Below are positions 12,601 through 27,600 of a stretch of DNA of 64,000 nt, piece after piece; position 1 is the stretch's first letter, and every line of letters begins with the position of its first letter. The stretch comes from Caprella mutica (lineage: Eukaryota > Arthropoda > Malacostraca > Amphipoda > Caprellidae): positions 62,001-126,000 of the forward strand of contig CANNZV010001183.1 of the NCBI GenBank assembly GCA_947561585.1, written 5' to 3'. Under the pieces are notes generated by a model. The model was not told the origin of the DNA and ran no database searches. It saw only the letters and a program-made list of their open reading frames with translations. The position numbers and the translations under genes were made by a program.

Positions 12601-15600
12601 GGGGCACCTTTTTCCATTATTTCCTCTCTAGTATAGTTATATACAGACGGACAGCATACATCATTCATGTACCTATATATAATATCAATAAAATTTATAT
12701 CAATTAATTGTTTTGTTTTTGTTTCTCAGGTCCACAGTTTTGGGGTTTGCTGAACATGAACTGGAGTATGTGTGAGAAGGGAAGAAGACAGTCTCCCATC
12801 AACATAGAGCCTGACAAACTGGTGTACGATCCGCACCTGCGACACCTGCACATTGATAAACACAGGGTGAGCTGCTGGTAAAGCTATATAAGAAATATAA
12901 GTATTTAAACAAATGGGTGATAGATAGGGTACGAATTATAGGTCAGTTCCACATCTTCGGTCATATCAGAAAAAACAATATAATAATTATTATTATTAGA
13001 TAGCACTGTGTAATAATAACAATTTCTATATTGTTTTTTCTTATATGACCGAAGATGTAGTACTGACCAATAATTCGTAACTTACCCTGAAGAATTATTC
13101 AAAACAGCATTGCTACCTGTAGAATAAATAACTAACGATCCATTAAAGAATAACGTCAGACAAAAACAAAAACAATAACAGCGGCATCCAGATCACATCA
13201 TTAAAAAGAATGTATATATAATGATAGCCAAATAATGATTCAGACCGATGATATTCCATCAAAGATGGAATGTTCCAAATGGAGATACATTTCCGGCAGA
13301 GAAAATACTCCTATTCCGAGTTAGTAACTGCTAAAGTTAATAATTATTAGTGTTTGCTTATTAATTTCATGTATAGGAACTTTGAATTATCATAATTAAG
13401 TAGACATTATGAATTCATATAACAAATACTGAAATTAAACATGCCAAGCTTTTAATTACCTATGCAGTTTGCGGAATGTTATATTTTAGGGGGCACTTAT
13501 TCATTTATCATCTTGTTATTCGCATAACTCAAAAAGTCTTCGGTCAAATTGCTTGGAATTTGATGGAGCGATTGGTCAATCCAAGAACCATCTGGTAGAA
13601 TTTTTGGAGCGATTCGGTTAAAGGTCAAGGTCATTTATGACTCAAAAAGTGGTCAACCAAATGGCCTGAAATTTGGTGGGACGATTGTCCTATGTCCAGG
13701 AACCATTTCATTATATTTTGGAAGCAAACAGGGTCAAGGTCAAGGTCAAGGTAATTCATAACTCCATCCAAATTATTGGATAATCAAGGTTATATGCGAT
13801 GGTGAAGGTATGCGCTCTACGAGTGCATGTCATCTACATTTTCATGAAAAAAAATATTGAATTGATTCCACCAAATTTTATGTTTAATATTTGTTTAATT
13901 TGATTGTAGATGGGGAGAAATATTTATTTATATAAGATTCCAATCTATAATTAAATAGAATGAATATAAATTATTCATATAAAATTGGGTACAATAAATT
14001 TGATAAATATTGTTTACGTTCCACCATCTTCTTGTATAAAAAGCTACCTATTTACAATCAGAATTAGAGTTGAACTATAATAACGATTAAACTTATTGTT
14101 TAAACTCTTCCGTCACAGTTTTAAACGTTCAATAACTTTGTTATGAATGGCAGCAAATAGCGAGACAGGAACGTGCTCTTCAACTTCAAAATGCTGGTTC
14201 TATTTCATTTTTATTGACACTGCTGGGTATAATAACGAAACCTGAATGACGGATGCTTGTATAAACCAGCAGTCATTTGAGCGGTACCTACAGTAGAACC
14301 TCTATAGTGAACTTCTCTATAGTGAACACCTCTATAGTGAAGTGCTCTCTAGTGAACTCCTCTATAGTGAACTCCTCTATAGTGAACTCCTCTATAGTGA
14401 ACTCCTCTATAGTGAACTCCTCTATAGTGAACTCCTCTATAGTGAACTCCTCTATAGTGAACACCTCTATAGTGAAGTGCTCTCTAGTGAACTCCTCTAT
14501 AGTGAACTCCTCTATAGTGAACTCCTCTATAGTGAACTCCTCTATAGTGAACTCCTCTATAGTGAACTCCTCTATAGTGAACTCCTCTATAGTGAACTCC
14601 TCTATAGTGAACTCCTCTATAGTGAACACCTCTATAGTGAACTCCTCTATAGTGAACACCTCTATAGTGAACTCCTCTATAGTGAACTCCTCTATAGTGA
14701 ACACCTCTATAGTGAAGTGCTCTCTAGTGAGCTCCTCTATAGTGAACTCCTCTATAGTGAACTCCTCTATAGTGAACTCCTCTATAGTGAACTCCTCTAT
14801 AGTGAACTCCTCTATAGTGAACTCCTCTGTAGTGAACTCCTCTATAGTGAACTCCTCTATAGTGAACTCCTCTATAGTGGACTCCTCTATAGTAAACTCC
14901 TCTATAGTGAACTCCTCTATAGTGGACTCCTCTATAGTAAACTCCTCTATGGTGAACTCCTCTATAGTTAAATAGTTAGGATGATTACCATGTATATCGA
15001 ACGGATTTGCTTTAGTATCATATAAAACAGATGGTAATTCATCCCAGTCGAAACAAATTTGTTCACTATAGAGGCTACATCCTAACTCGTTCACTATAGG
15101 GGAGTTATACTGTATATATGTAGGTAGTAGGTACTTTTCTTGAGGGTGAAAATACTATATAATTTATATAGAAAGTAAATATTAATTTAGAATATAACGA
15201 TGCAATAATTTGAATAAAACGTAAGAACGCATTCAATCAAATTACCTCATACAATTTTATGTTGAATAAACCAACATATATAGTAAACAAGATATTATTA
15301 ATATAAATACGTTACAAAAATAAAGAGAAGTTATGCAAGAAAATAACTATTTCATCAAAGTAGGAAACTATAATAAGTGAATTATAGCTTACGTGAATTA
15401 TATTCGATATATTGCAGATATATATTAATATTGTCAATCATGAATATATGGTTTAAGTAAATTATTGCTACTATAACATTGTTCTATAGATAATCTCATC
15501 ATTATATTATTATCATATTATAGATAAATATATTATGAATGTGATTTGCTGTACAAAAGAAATGTACTGTAAAATACTATTACAATATTTATGTCTTTCA

Positions 15601-18600
15601 TATAACATTTAATTATGTCGATTGTAGTACAGTAACGTCCATTTTCCTATCGTCCAGAGCTCTAATTAAAATAATTTATCTATCTTAATAGTACCCGTAG
15701 AGTTTATTTTCATTTATTTATATACTTATTTATTTATTTGGTGCCTGCTTTTACACTATGAGTAAAAACATGAAGAATGTAACTATGATATACACGGGAA
15801 AATATTGACTTGGTATTCAAATTCCCCTGTTTTTATTCAAGTTTTAAATGTATTTTATCTATAAAATAAATTAGACTATGCAGAAAATTTAATTTTAATT
15901 GAATTCATTAAAAGTAACCTATTAACGGGTAATAAATTGGTATTGGTGATGACCCGTTATTTTTAACGGGAAAGTAGACTAGTAATTATAATAATTGTCA
16001 AACGCAAAGGACATTATATTCCATTTTCATCGAACTCTTTATTTTTGTAATTTAATTTCAGAATTCCTTGACCCCGTCCACCCCCGATACCATAATCCCC
16101 CGTAAGGTTTGGTTCTTGTTTTCTTGTTGCCATGATTAACAATCTGAACGAAACATAAAAACAAGAGGAAGGCAACGAGGCGAAGTCTTTGCTTAACTTA
16201 ATTGAGAAGGTTCAAAGGGACCTTCAACCTTCACATGTGTTCCTACCAATAATAATAAAATGGTAACGAGTCCTCGGAGAAAATGTAAACGGCTTCTCTT
16301 TCAACAGTGAAGTGTTAACGAACGGCTGTGAGGTGTTGCTATACATTGTGTATCTATAGTGTAATATAGTACACTATACAATAGTGCAATATACATCAAC
16401 AATAGTCAATATAGTAGTCTATTGCTCGTTATACATATAACGTATAACGTATTACATGTAACGTATAACGTATTGCACGTAACGTATAACGTATTTCATG
16501 AACTTTTATGCGATTTAAAACCATTATGGAAAAATATATCAAATACATGGGATAATTCGTTTATCTATTAATTAAATGTGAAATTACGTTTTTTTATAAC
16601 AAAAAAAGGAATAAGATTAAAATCTGAAGCGAATAAATTCCTTTGATCAATAATTTGCAAAACTAGAGTTAATGCATTGGAAATAAATATTAGAAATGAA
16701 GGTTTTTACGGTCTGTATATCAATAAAGACAAATTAAAGATTATAAAGCAAAATGTAAAAACATTATTTGAAAGAAGCGATTAGATTATATAGAATAAGC
16801 TCAATGAAATCATCTGTAGAATTAAAAAATATAAATTGAATATTTAATAAAGTATTCAATATTAAAGACTAAGGCGATAACTTGCATTAATAACAAATAA
16901 ATTCCAATATAAATAATTGACGTTTAATAAAAGTAAAGTCGATTAATGTAATATGAATTTATCATTAAAATAATTTTAATGTTGAATCCTGTTATACATT
17001 TTGCGATCAAGAGAACTTATCAGGTATGAAGGTAGTACTTATATGGAGTATTTAACTTAGGAAAATATTTACAGTAATATCTAGTTCTTAAATTTAAATA
17101 ACTTAATTAAATAATTATGTTCACTAAACAATACAATTAGTATGAAATGAGAGCAATTAATAAGTATGAAATAAGTACAATAAGTATAAGTACTGATTAA
17201 GTACAATAAATATAAGTACGGATTAAGTACAATAAGTATAAGTACTGATTAAGTATAATAAGTATAAATATGGATTAAGTACAATAAATATAAGTACGGA
17301 TTAAGTACAATAAGTATAAGTACGGATTAAGTACAATAAGTATAAGTACTGATTAAGTACAATAAATATAAGTATGGATTAAGTACAATAAGTATAAGTA
17401 CGGATTAAGTATAATAAGTATAAGTATGGATTAAGTACAATAAATATAAGTACGGATTAAGTACAATAAGTATAAGTACGGATTAAGTATAATAAGTATA
17501 AGTATGGATTAAGTACAATAAATATAAGTACGGATTAAGTACAATAAGTATAAGTACGGATTAAGTACAATAAGTATAAGTACGGATTAAGTACAATAAG
17601 TACGGATTAAGTACAATAAATATTGAATCACTACAATAAGAAGAATATCTAACAACCAATAAGATAATAGCTCTAACTATTAATGATGTATTGCTTTGAG
17701 TGCTAATGATATTAAACCGTAATAGTATAAGCAATATATATTATCTTCATTCAATTATATGGCTAGCGTATTATCAAAGCATGCCATAGACTGCTATAGC
17801 GGGAGCTGTAGGGGACTACCCCCCCCCCCCCCCCCCTTTGAATTAACTAGTATTAGCAATGGAGGAACTTTAGTCGCCTTTATTTGTTATTCTGAACGTG
17901 TTAACGACTTGCTTGGTATAATTGTATCTGCACCTACAAGACTAATCTAAAACTTTGCGAAGCCTGACAGCGGTTTCAACGCACTTACTCAAATCACCTG
18001 AAATTAAATTAAAACACACTGGAAATATGTAAGGCATTGCCCGTATGTAAAGTACAAAAAATAACTATGTTAAAGTTAGTTTAAAGATTTACATATATGC
18101 TCATTTGGATAAAAAGGAAGAAAATCAGAATAATGATTAATAAATATAGCGTCTAGGAAAACTCCAGATTATTTCGTATTTTATTTTTAAATAATGAAAT
18201 GTTATTGATGCAAACAAAAATAATTTAATAAGTGAAATTGTTTTATGTTTCTTTATGTCCTATTTTCAGCAGGAAGATATTTTATTCATGTAAATAAAAA
18301 TGATTTGTAGTGAAATATAGATAATGAAGCTTAAGATTTTAATTCGATATTTTCTGAAGAGTTTCTGATCGTGCAGTCCTTTGAAGAGTTTCAAGTAGCG
18401 AATTAAACTTTAATTATCGAACATCTAACGAAAATTATCAATAAAATATTGAAAAAAATATAAATATTAAATAAGTTTGTCAAAGTTAATTGGATATCAA
18501 ACATTATTAGTCTTATTTTTATGTGTTGAATAAAATCCAAAATGAAAAATTAATTCGAATTTTATGTGGAATAAAAAAAATCTGGATGAATTGCTATTAA

Positions 18601-21600
18601 TTTATTGAATATATATATAGTAAAATACTGTTTTAAAAGACAATGGGTTTATTTTTAATGCTGTACATCTTAATATAATAATCTTAACATTAGGATCATT
18701 AATGTGTAAATTACATTTATCATTATCCCCACTTCAGTCATGCTTAGAATAACATTTTCTTTTTTTCTCACGCAGATATCAGGGCGGCTGCACAACATGG
18801 GTCAGAGTGTGATTTTCCGCGTTGATCCAAGTGACCGTCACAGCGCAAACATCACAGGGGGGCCTCTGGTGTACCGCTACCGATTCGAGGAGCTTTACAT
18901 CCACTTCGGGGAGACGGATGAGACGGGCTCAGAGCACCAAATTAACGGAAAAAATTTCCCCGGCGAGGTATGGATTTTCTATTAATAAAAATGTATCTGA
19001 ACGATACTTTATAACTTTACGGTAAACACTCAAAAACAGCACACTCACCGTTCTCGGAAAGTGGGTGCTCAAAAATGTTGATTGGCCTATCCTAACCTGT
19101 GTAAATACCAACTTTCCGAATACTGTGAACTTTGATATCGTTCCTGCGTACCATTATGTTAAAAAATAAATAAATGCAATTCAAGACTCAGACATAGAAA
19201 AATTTAGTTTGAATTTTTTAGATATCTAAACAAACACATATTAATAATACATCTTATTATCACAAAAAAATATAAATACAGTGTTAGACATTACATTTAA
19301 AATAATATATTACCTTGGTCAAATCTGTTTAATCGTTGCAGAAAAATACATTGTAAATATAGTTAATCTAAATATCATAGTTCACGATTATGACTACAAT
19401 TATCGTTTCACATAAGAATTAATAATATACTTATATCAATGCAATTATATGATACAATTAGATAACAGCTCTCGTAGAGCGCATACCTTCTCCGCTGCAT
19501 ATATGTAAATGACTTTGACCTTTAAATTGATCTCTCCCAAAATCTAATAAACTGGTTGATAATTAATGACCAATTGTCCAACCAAATTTCGGGCAATTTG
19601 GTTGAATAATTTTTGAGTTATGCGAATAACAAAATTACGAATAAGTAAATGCCGACTAAAGACATGACCTTCGTCAATTTGCGAGGGTAATTAATCCATG
19701 ACAAATTCATTCAAATGGTGTACCTTAAAACAATAAGCCTCAAAGAATATTTCTTTCATCATTTGACAGGACCACATCATTCCATATCAGGCCAAACAAT
19801 AGCCATGATGCAATCTTTCTAGAGACAAATTACACTCTACACAGAGACACTACAAGAAATATTGCACCGAATGCTTTGTTAGAGTAGAAAAAGGACCAAA
19901 ATAAATTAGTAATGGTCATGATATACAAATTCTTTGATTTCTTGAATATATAATTTTTTCCCGTCACTACTTAACCACCAATCAGGAAAGAGAAGAGTAA
20001 TGCGTCACAACTTACCAACCAATCAGGAGACAGAAGAGTAATGCGTCACTACTTACCAACCAATCAGGAGACAAAAGAGTAGTGCGTCACAACTTAACCA
20101 CCAATCAGGAGACAGAAGAGTAGTGCGTCACTACTTAGCAACCAATCAGGAGAGAGAAGAGTAGTGCGTCACAACTTATCAACCAATCAGGAGAGAGAAG
20201 AGTAGTGCGTCACTACTTATCAACCAATCAGGAGACAGAAGAGTAGTGCGTCACTACTTATCAACCAATCAGGAGACAGAAGAGTAGTGCGTCACAACTT
20301 AACAACCAATCAGGAGACAGAAGAGTAGTGCGTCACTACTTATCAACCAATCAGGAGACAGAAGAGTAGTGCGTCACAACTTAACAACCAATCAGGAGAC
20401 AGAAGAGTAGTGCGTCACAACTTAACAACCAATCAGGAGAGAGAAGAGTAGTGCGTCACTACTTATCAACCAATCAGGAGACAGAAGAGTAGTGCGTCAC
20501 TACTTATCAACCAATCAGGAGACAGAAGAGTAGTGCGTCACAACTTAACAACCAATCAGGAGACAGAAGAGTAGTGCGTCACTACTTATCAACCAATCAG
20601 GAGACAGAAGAGTAGTGCGTCACAACTTAACAACCAATCAGGAGACAGAAGAGTAGTGCGTCACTACTTATCAACCAATCAGGAGACAGAAGAGTAGTGC
20701 GTCACTACTTATCAACCAATCAGGAGACAGAAGAGTAGTGCGTCACAACTTAACAACCAATCAGGAGACAGAAGAGTAGTGCGTCACAACTTAACAACCA
20801 ATCAGGAGACAGAAGAGTAGTGCGTCACTACTTATCGACAAATCAGGAGACAGAAGAGTAGTGCGTCACAACTTAACAACCAATCAGGAGACAGAAGAGT
20901 AGTGCGTCACAACTTAACAACCAATCAGGTGACAGAAGAGTAGTGCGTCACAACTTAACAACCAATCAGGAGACAGAAGAGTAGTGCGTCACTACTTAAC
21001 AACCAATCAGGAGACAGAAGAGTAGTGCGTCACAACTTAGCAACCAATCAGAAGACAGAGGAGTAGTGCGTCACAACTTAACAACCAATCAGGAGACAGA
21101 AGAGTAGTGCGTCACAACTTAACAACCAATCAGGAGACAGAAGAGTAGTGCGTCACTACTTAACAACCAATCAGGAGACAGAAGAGTAGTGCGTCACTAC
21201 TTATCAACCAATCAGGAGACAGAAGAGTAATGCGTCACAACTTATCAACCAATCAGGAGACAGAAGAGTATTACGTCACAACTTAGCAACCAATCAGAAG
21301 ACAGAGGAGTAGTGCGTCACAACTTAGCAACCAATCAGGAGACAGAAGAGTAGTGCGTCACAACTTAACAACCAATCAGGTGACAGAAGAGTAGTGCGTC
21401 ACAACTTAACAACCAATCAGGAGACAGAAGAGTAGTGCGTCACTACTTAACAACCAATCAGGAGACAGAAGAGTAGTGCGTCACAACTTAGCAACCAATC
21501 AGAAGACAGAGGAGTAGTGCGTCACAACTTAACAACCAATCAGGAGACAGAAGAGTAGTGCGTCACAACTTAGCAACCAATCAGGAGACAGAAGAGTAGT

Positions 21601-24600
21601 GCGTCACAACTTAGCAACCAATCAGGAGACAGAAGAGTAGTGCGTCACAACTTAGCAACCAATCAGGAGAGAGAAGAGTAGTGCGTCACTACTTAACAAC
21701 CAATCAGGAGACAGAAGAGTAGTGCGTCACAACAAATAAGACACACAAAGTAGTGCGTCACAGCCAATACGGTTATCTAAATAGTCAGTCACACCCTCAG
21801 GACAAATAAAGAGAGGTATCATTTAGGTTGGACAGAGCAATCACGCACCATTCTGACATGAATATTATTATGTCTTGAATGAGATTACATAGTTGAGGTG
21901 TGTCCAAATGGGGTGTCTGCAGTCAGCTTAGATGCATTACAATATTGCAATACCAATGGCAGAAAGAAAGACGTTATTATTATTATGCATAACAGTCATC
22001 TCTCATAATATAAAAATAGATGAGGATTTTTTATTTCGAGCGATTTTTTATGCAATGTTAAAATAGTTTAATAGTTAATTCCATACAATAAATAGCTATC
22101 AGCGTCATTAATATTTTTAATTAGTTAAGCTAGCAAAGCCTTACTAGTGACTGACTCCAAACTAAATAATTGAAGAGATGTAGGCAGAATGCTAATGAAT
22201 TTACACCGCCTTATGCACCTACAGATTATATTGTCGTCACTTTATTAAATTCCCTCGGAACAAAGGTCCAATTACGTTGTTTTGAAGGTTGTTTTGTTTC
22301 AGTTTTGCTGTAAAATGAAGTTGTTATTGGTTGTTATGGAACAGCCTCAGTAAGGTAGGTAGGTACGTTTGTATGAATGTCTCTTGAGCTGCGTGATCCT
22401 CTTATGGAAATGAGACGCTCTACCCAACATTAGAATGATAAATAATAATTGCTGTGTTTTAAATCAATTAATATTTCATTATAGATAATGTATCTGAAAA
22501 TATACATTAAAATTAAGGGTCTCAATATGATAAAGTTAGTTAAGTTGTTAAGTTTCAGTTGCTTTTTGTTCTGTAGATGTTACAATTATTAGTTTTCCTC
22601 TTTAGGGCCGTACACACGTAGGGTTTTTCAAGTCTTTCCACCAGACTTTTTGCTAAGCTCCTCCTACTTTTTCAACATTATTTTTTAATCAAATAAGAAA
22701 AAACAATATAATTATTATTTATTTCAGTTGGTATCCATGATACCTGTAGGTATCATGGATACCAACTGAAATAAATAAAAATTACATCGTTCTTTCTTAT
22801 TTGATTCAAAAAATTTGTGGAAAAAGTAGGAGGAGCTTAGCAAAAAGTCTGGTGGACTTTAAAAAAAATTTACGTGTGTACGGCCCTTTAGGGTCTAGAT
22901 TTTTACTTTGTCAGTATTTAACATTTTTCAATACATTTTTATTCGTGTGTATTTATTTATTTTGAAGTAGAATATTTTTTTTGGAAACTCACATTTTTAT
23001 ATTTTTTTCATAGATAATTTGAAAAACAAAAATATCTGCTATTTCCTGTGATGTACTAATAGAGTATAACTGAAGCTAAACATCTATCCAAAATAAAATA
23101 AAAAAAATTAAGATACAGCGCGTACGGGTTTCTTGCACGCTAAAGAATTAAACACAAACGACGAACTTAACGTCAATCTCAGAGAAAGGAATTTGGTGAA
23201 ATTTTGTCATATATCATTGGAGATATTCAAATTCTTTACTTCAGTAAACTAATATTTACAGAGGAAAAACTGTGAAGTAAAGACACAGCAAATAGAAATA
23301 CATAAAAGATACATTCGCAATTAGCAACATAGAATTTAAAATTATATAAATCAACTCTGTCGATTCGTGTAGAACATCCACCACAAGTAACTGAAATTAA
23401 TTGTTAAAATTCATCTAACTACTACAGAAAGTGTGCAATATTTAGATTACATAGATATACATTTCTTTTTTCAATAACGTCATATAATACAGTTTTGTTT
23501 AAATTATTCCCATAACTGAATAGAGTTGAAACTCGTCAGCACAGTCAGAAAAGTTTAAAAAAGTTTATCCCAACTGATGAGAATTCACATGCCTGTACAA
23601 TTTCTATCAGTTTCATATAGCTATCCAATTTGAAAAATATTCTATGAAGAAAAATAGAACAGTTCACCATAATATGTAATAATAATTATGGCGTAATAAT
23701 TTTTTTAATCTATTTATATTAAAAGCGTATAATAAAATAATCCACATGATACAAATTTTGTGCAATAACTTTATATTTTTTTTCCTATTTTTTCACAATG
23801 ACACACTTGTTTCAAATTTGAATGTATTTCTGCTTACTATTCTATTACTTTACCACAAATTACCTGAGTCCTGGTGGCATAGAACTGACATCAAACTTCA
23901 TTCCTACCAGATCCAACTGTACGGTTTCAACGCAGATCTGTACGGCAATATGAGTGAGGCACAGCAAGGCAGTAACGGCATCGTGGGTATCAGCATTATG
24001 ATTCAGGTGAGGGATTTTCGAATCCGGTTTCGAACGATATAGCATTTACAACAGCTACAGGTTAAAAACTATTGCACGGATTCGATCAGAGGCTTTAAAC
24101 CTACCGTTTGATTCCGAATTAACTCCGATGATTTCGAGAAGGAAACTTTGTATGCAAGTGTCAGTAATTTAATATAATTTTAATTATATTTAATTCATAT
24201 CGTTTTAATTTTTCTATCATCACATTGCATCACAGATAATTGATTATACCAAATAGCTTTTTCTTTAATTTCAATTTCAACAGTTGAAAATATGTCATCA
24301 GATTGAAAGCTTTTACACACATTTGTAAGATTAAAATATATAAATTTATCCATTATTCTAGAATTACTTTGCTGTGTAAATTCTATATTAGTTATTTTAT
24401 AGATTTTCTTTTGTTGAACATTAGCCAATTAGAGTTATATTGTAATAAACACAAATAACTTAAATATTTATTATATATTGATTTGATAAGCCATGTAATA
24501 AATATTTAAATTATTGATTTGACGAAAAACATAAAAAGTAGTGCATTTATTTTGTTTTTTACATTTATTTTAAAGAGGTGATATTATCACGCATTTCATA

Positions 24601-27600
24601 GTATTATTTTATTATATCGTTTGTATGTATAATACATCTTTTTCATTTTGATTTAAAACTGTGGCTTTATTCTTATTTTTGGCTAACATTTCTAAGTAAT
24701 TTTCGAAATGAATATTCTAAAACAGTGGTCTTGAATATTTTAACTTAGACAAGTGACGAAGATACGAATGTGAGAAACGTTCTAAAAAAAATGCAATATT
24801 ATTTATTAAATAAAATAGTGTATAATTTCCCCAATTATCCCCGTCACTGATCACCATCACGCTCCCTAATTAACAAATATTTCAATATATACGGATTATG
24901 TTTAGACAAAATAGTTGAATTTCAATAATGATATAAAGGAAGTTTTGATGATTGTGGAAGAATAAATAAATAAACTTATCATTCCTGCAATACTGATACG
25001 TAACATAAGTATGAAATATTAATGCCTGGCCTGGGTACTTTGCCATCATCTTTTTATTTCCACCACATAGAGTCTATAGAGCTTATATTCGGATCAAAGG
25101 ACCCTATTCAGAGTAAGTCAAACACTGGTAGCAAAGTCCGTGGAGTTAGAAACACAGACGGTGCTTTATACCTACATTTGGAACATGCTTAGGATGAATA
25201 TGAAAGGATTTCACTACCATGGGATAGTATGGTCAACACTGTGGATAGTAGGAAAGGATTTCGCTACCATGGGATAGTATGGTCAACACTGTGGATAGAT
25301 ATACTATAAATAGATATACACTGTGGATAGATATAGAAGAAACATGATACTTATAAGCATGATTAAAGAATCGCACAATAGAAACGATATATATTTAATA
25401 AGCTAATAAATTGAAGGATGTTGCTGTGATTTACTGTAATAAGTTCAATATTACAATGATATTGTCTCACTCTAAGATGAAATGGCAAATAATATAATTA
25501 TTGCAAATTCATTATAAATATATAAATCCTTACGTTGAGAATTATCTTATTATTATTACGGTGCATAAATATAATATATAATTATTATTCCTATTCATCT
25601 GTTCAGACTGTATATCAATAGAAGGAGTGTTTTTATTGTTTAAATTATAATGAACTAATTTAACATTGCAAGAAAAACTTATATTCAATTCACTTTATTT
25701 CATCAGTGTTAAAAATTCTCATAGTTATTATATATAGTTTTTACGAATAATTTTTTTTGTGTAATTTTCCATCTTATTCAATCGTATTTTTTTATCCGTT
25801 CTATTTACCATTTATCATCTGTGACTATATTATGATTATGACTTATTTCACCAATTGCAACTACTTTTTTTACATAGAGGAAAGTAAACTGACTAGGTTG
25901 TAATAAATATCGTATTAAAATTTCAATAGATTATTCTAAAAGATGAGCATTGAAATATATCTTAATTATCTATGGTGCTCTCTCCACAATTTATACTTTT
26001 TAAAGGTCCCCTCCATTCTTTTTTTTCTCTCTATTCAATAGAACTAAGGTAACTGATTATAAAACTGCAAACCATTTCAAATTTGGTTCTATAGTTTCAT
26101 TATAATATGTAATTTAAGATTTTTTTCCGTTCTTTCTACTACCCCCCTGAATTTCAAACAAAGAAACAGCCCGCATTTCCGATAGGTTAACTGGATCCGA
26201 CAAATTCAAAACAATAACAAAGCTGATTGCATGATAATGGGTCCATATAAAGAATCCAAGTAATTAGTTATGTATTTCTTACTAATACAGTGCGGGTCAA
26301 AAGAGTTTGCAACCTTCATTTCTTTCTGTTTAAGGCCCTTTTTTTAAATAAATTTTCGTATCAAGTCATTTTCTAATTTTATTTCAGTCTCTTACAATTA
26401 GTTAGTTATGCATACAAACTGTTTTTCTCAACTAATTATACCTACTCCTTTTTTCAAAATTTTGTTATTTTGAGGTGAGCCAAAAGTGTTTGCACTTTTC
26501 ACAAATTATTTAAATATGGTTAAAGGGAAGATGCTAACATCAAGTGAAAAGGCTAAAAATGTAAAGCTGCTAAAGGAGGAAAAGTCCACATTGGAAATAT
26601 CCAAAATAATCTAACGAGATCATCGTACAGTGAATAGGTTTGGCAATGAGGGTAGAGTGGAACGGGAACCTCACAAAGAAGGTTGACCGATGGTCACAAA
26701 TAAAAGAAATTTGAGAAAAAAAAACAAAAGAGCTCTGTATCAGAACCCACACTGCACAAGCAAGGAAATTTTTGATACCTCAGGAATGACGGAAGTGTCC
26801 AAAAGTACCCGTAATTGCATGCTCAGTAACATGCCAAATCAGAGGTCACAAGCTGTTTGCCCTCCTTTAAGTGCTCTAATATGCAAGAAAAGACCCTCCT
26901 GGACAATTACGTATATGAAAACAGATTTCCAAACCGTTATTTGGAAGGACGAAGCCCGAGCGACACTTGATGGCCCTAACGGTTGGATCCGAGAGTGGCT
27001 CCTGAAGAAGGCAAGTTCACGTCTGCGTTTGAATCGGCACTAGAGGGTGACAGCATCAGTTTGTGGTCTGGAACTATTGGTAACAAATTGGTTGGACCTC
27101 TTCTTGTGCCTGATAGTCTCAAAATTAACTCTGAGAACTATTGTGCTTTACTGAGAGACAATTTCTCTCCTGATTGAATTCTTTATCCGATGACGTCAAA
27201 ATTAACATCATTTTACAGCAGGATGAACCTCCAAGTCATGCTTTTCATTACACTAAAGGTTGGCTGGTAGAACAAGGCATCACTGGCAACAAGCTCATGG
27301 GTTTTCTCCTAGAGAATCCTGACATTAACTCCAAACAGAATCTATGATCCACCACCAAGAAAAGGTTTATGCGAATGGAGGCCAAATGACGAACAAACAA
27401 CAGCTCAGGCAAAGGTGTTTGGACGTTTATTCTTAAATAACGTCTTTAGAAATTAGAGAAATTGACATCTTTTGTTGATAAATGAATGGTTGAGGTGATA
27501 AAACAATGAGTAAAACTCAATAAATATTAAAACCCTAATTAAATGATACGATCTAAATTTTTGAAGCATTTACGTTCATATAACTACAATAAAATGTATT

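Larger units (their letters stand above)
6610..12729 (+). other. CARP intron 1
   Basis: The intron runs from donor GTAAAG to acceptor TTTCTCAG. It holds a short A-rich repeat around TTGGGGACACAAAAAAAGTA (7673-7850), foldbacks at 8340, 8740 and 10329, arrays at 9394 and 12003 and a CCTTCGC element at 11697. The stretches 6610-7670, 7851-8339, 8857-9393, 9707-10328 and 10468-11696 show nothing further; small open frames at 10619-10979 look random. Confidence 0.8.
12867..18775 (+). other. CARP intron 2
   Basis: It holds a MITE (12927), a CCTTCGC element (13458), the 15-mer array (14293), a 26-bp array (17157), short CGTATAACGTATT repeats at about 16430-16500 and an 18-base C run. The remaining AT-rich stretches (13088-13457, 13833-14292, 14971-16430, 16500-17156, 17837-18775) show nothing I can name. 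Confidence 0.8.
18968..23910 (+). other. CARP intron 3
   Basis: It holds a minus-strand CCTTCGC element (19468), the 41-bp CCAAT array (19971) and a long foldback (22605). The stretches 18968-19467, 21736-22600 and 22887-23910 show nothing further. Confidence 0.8.
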
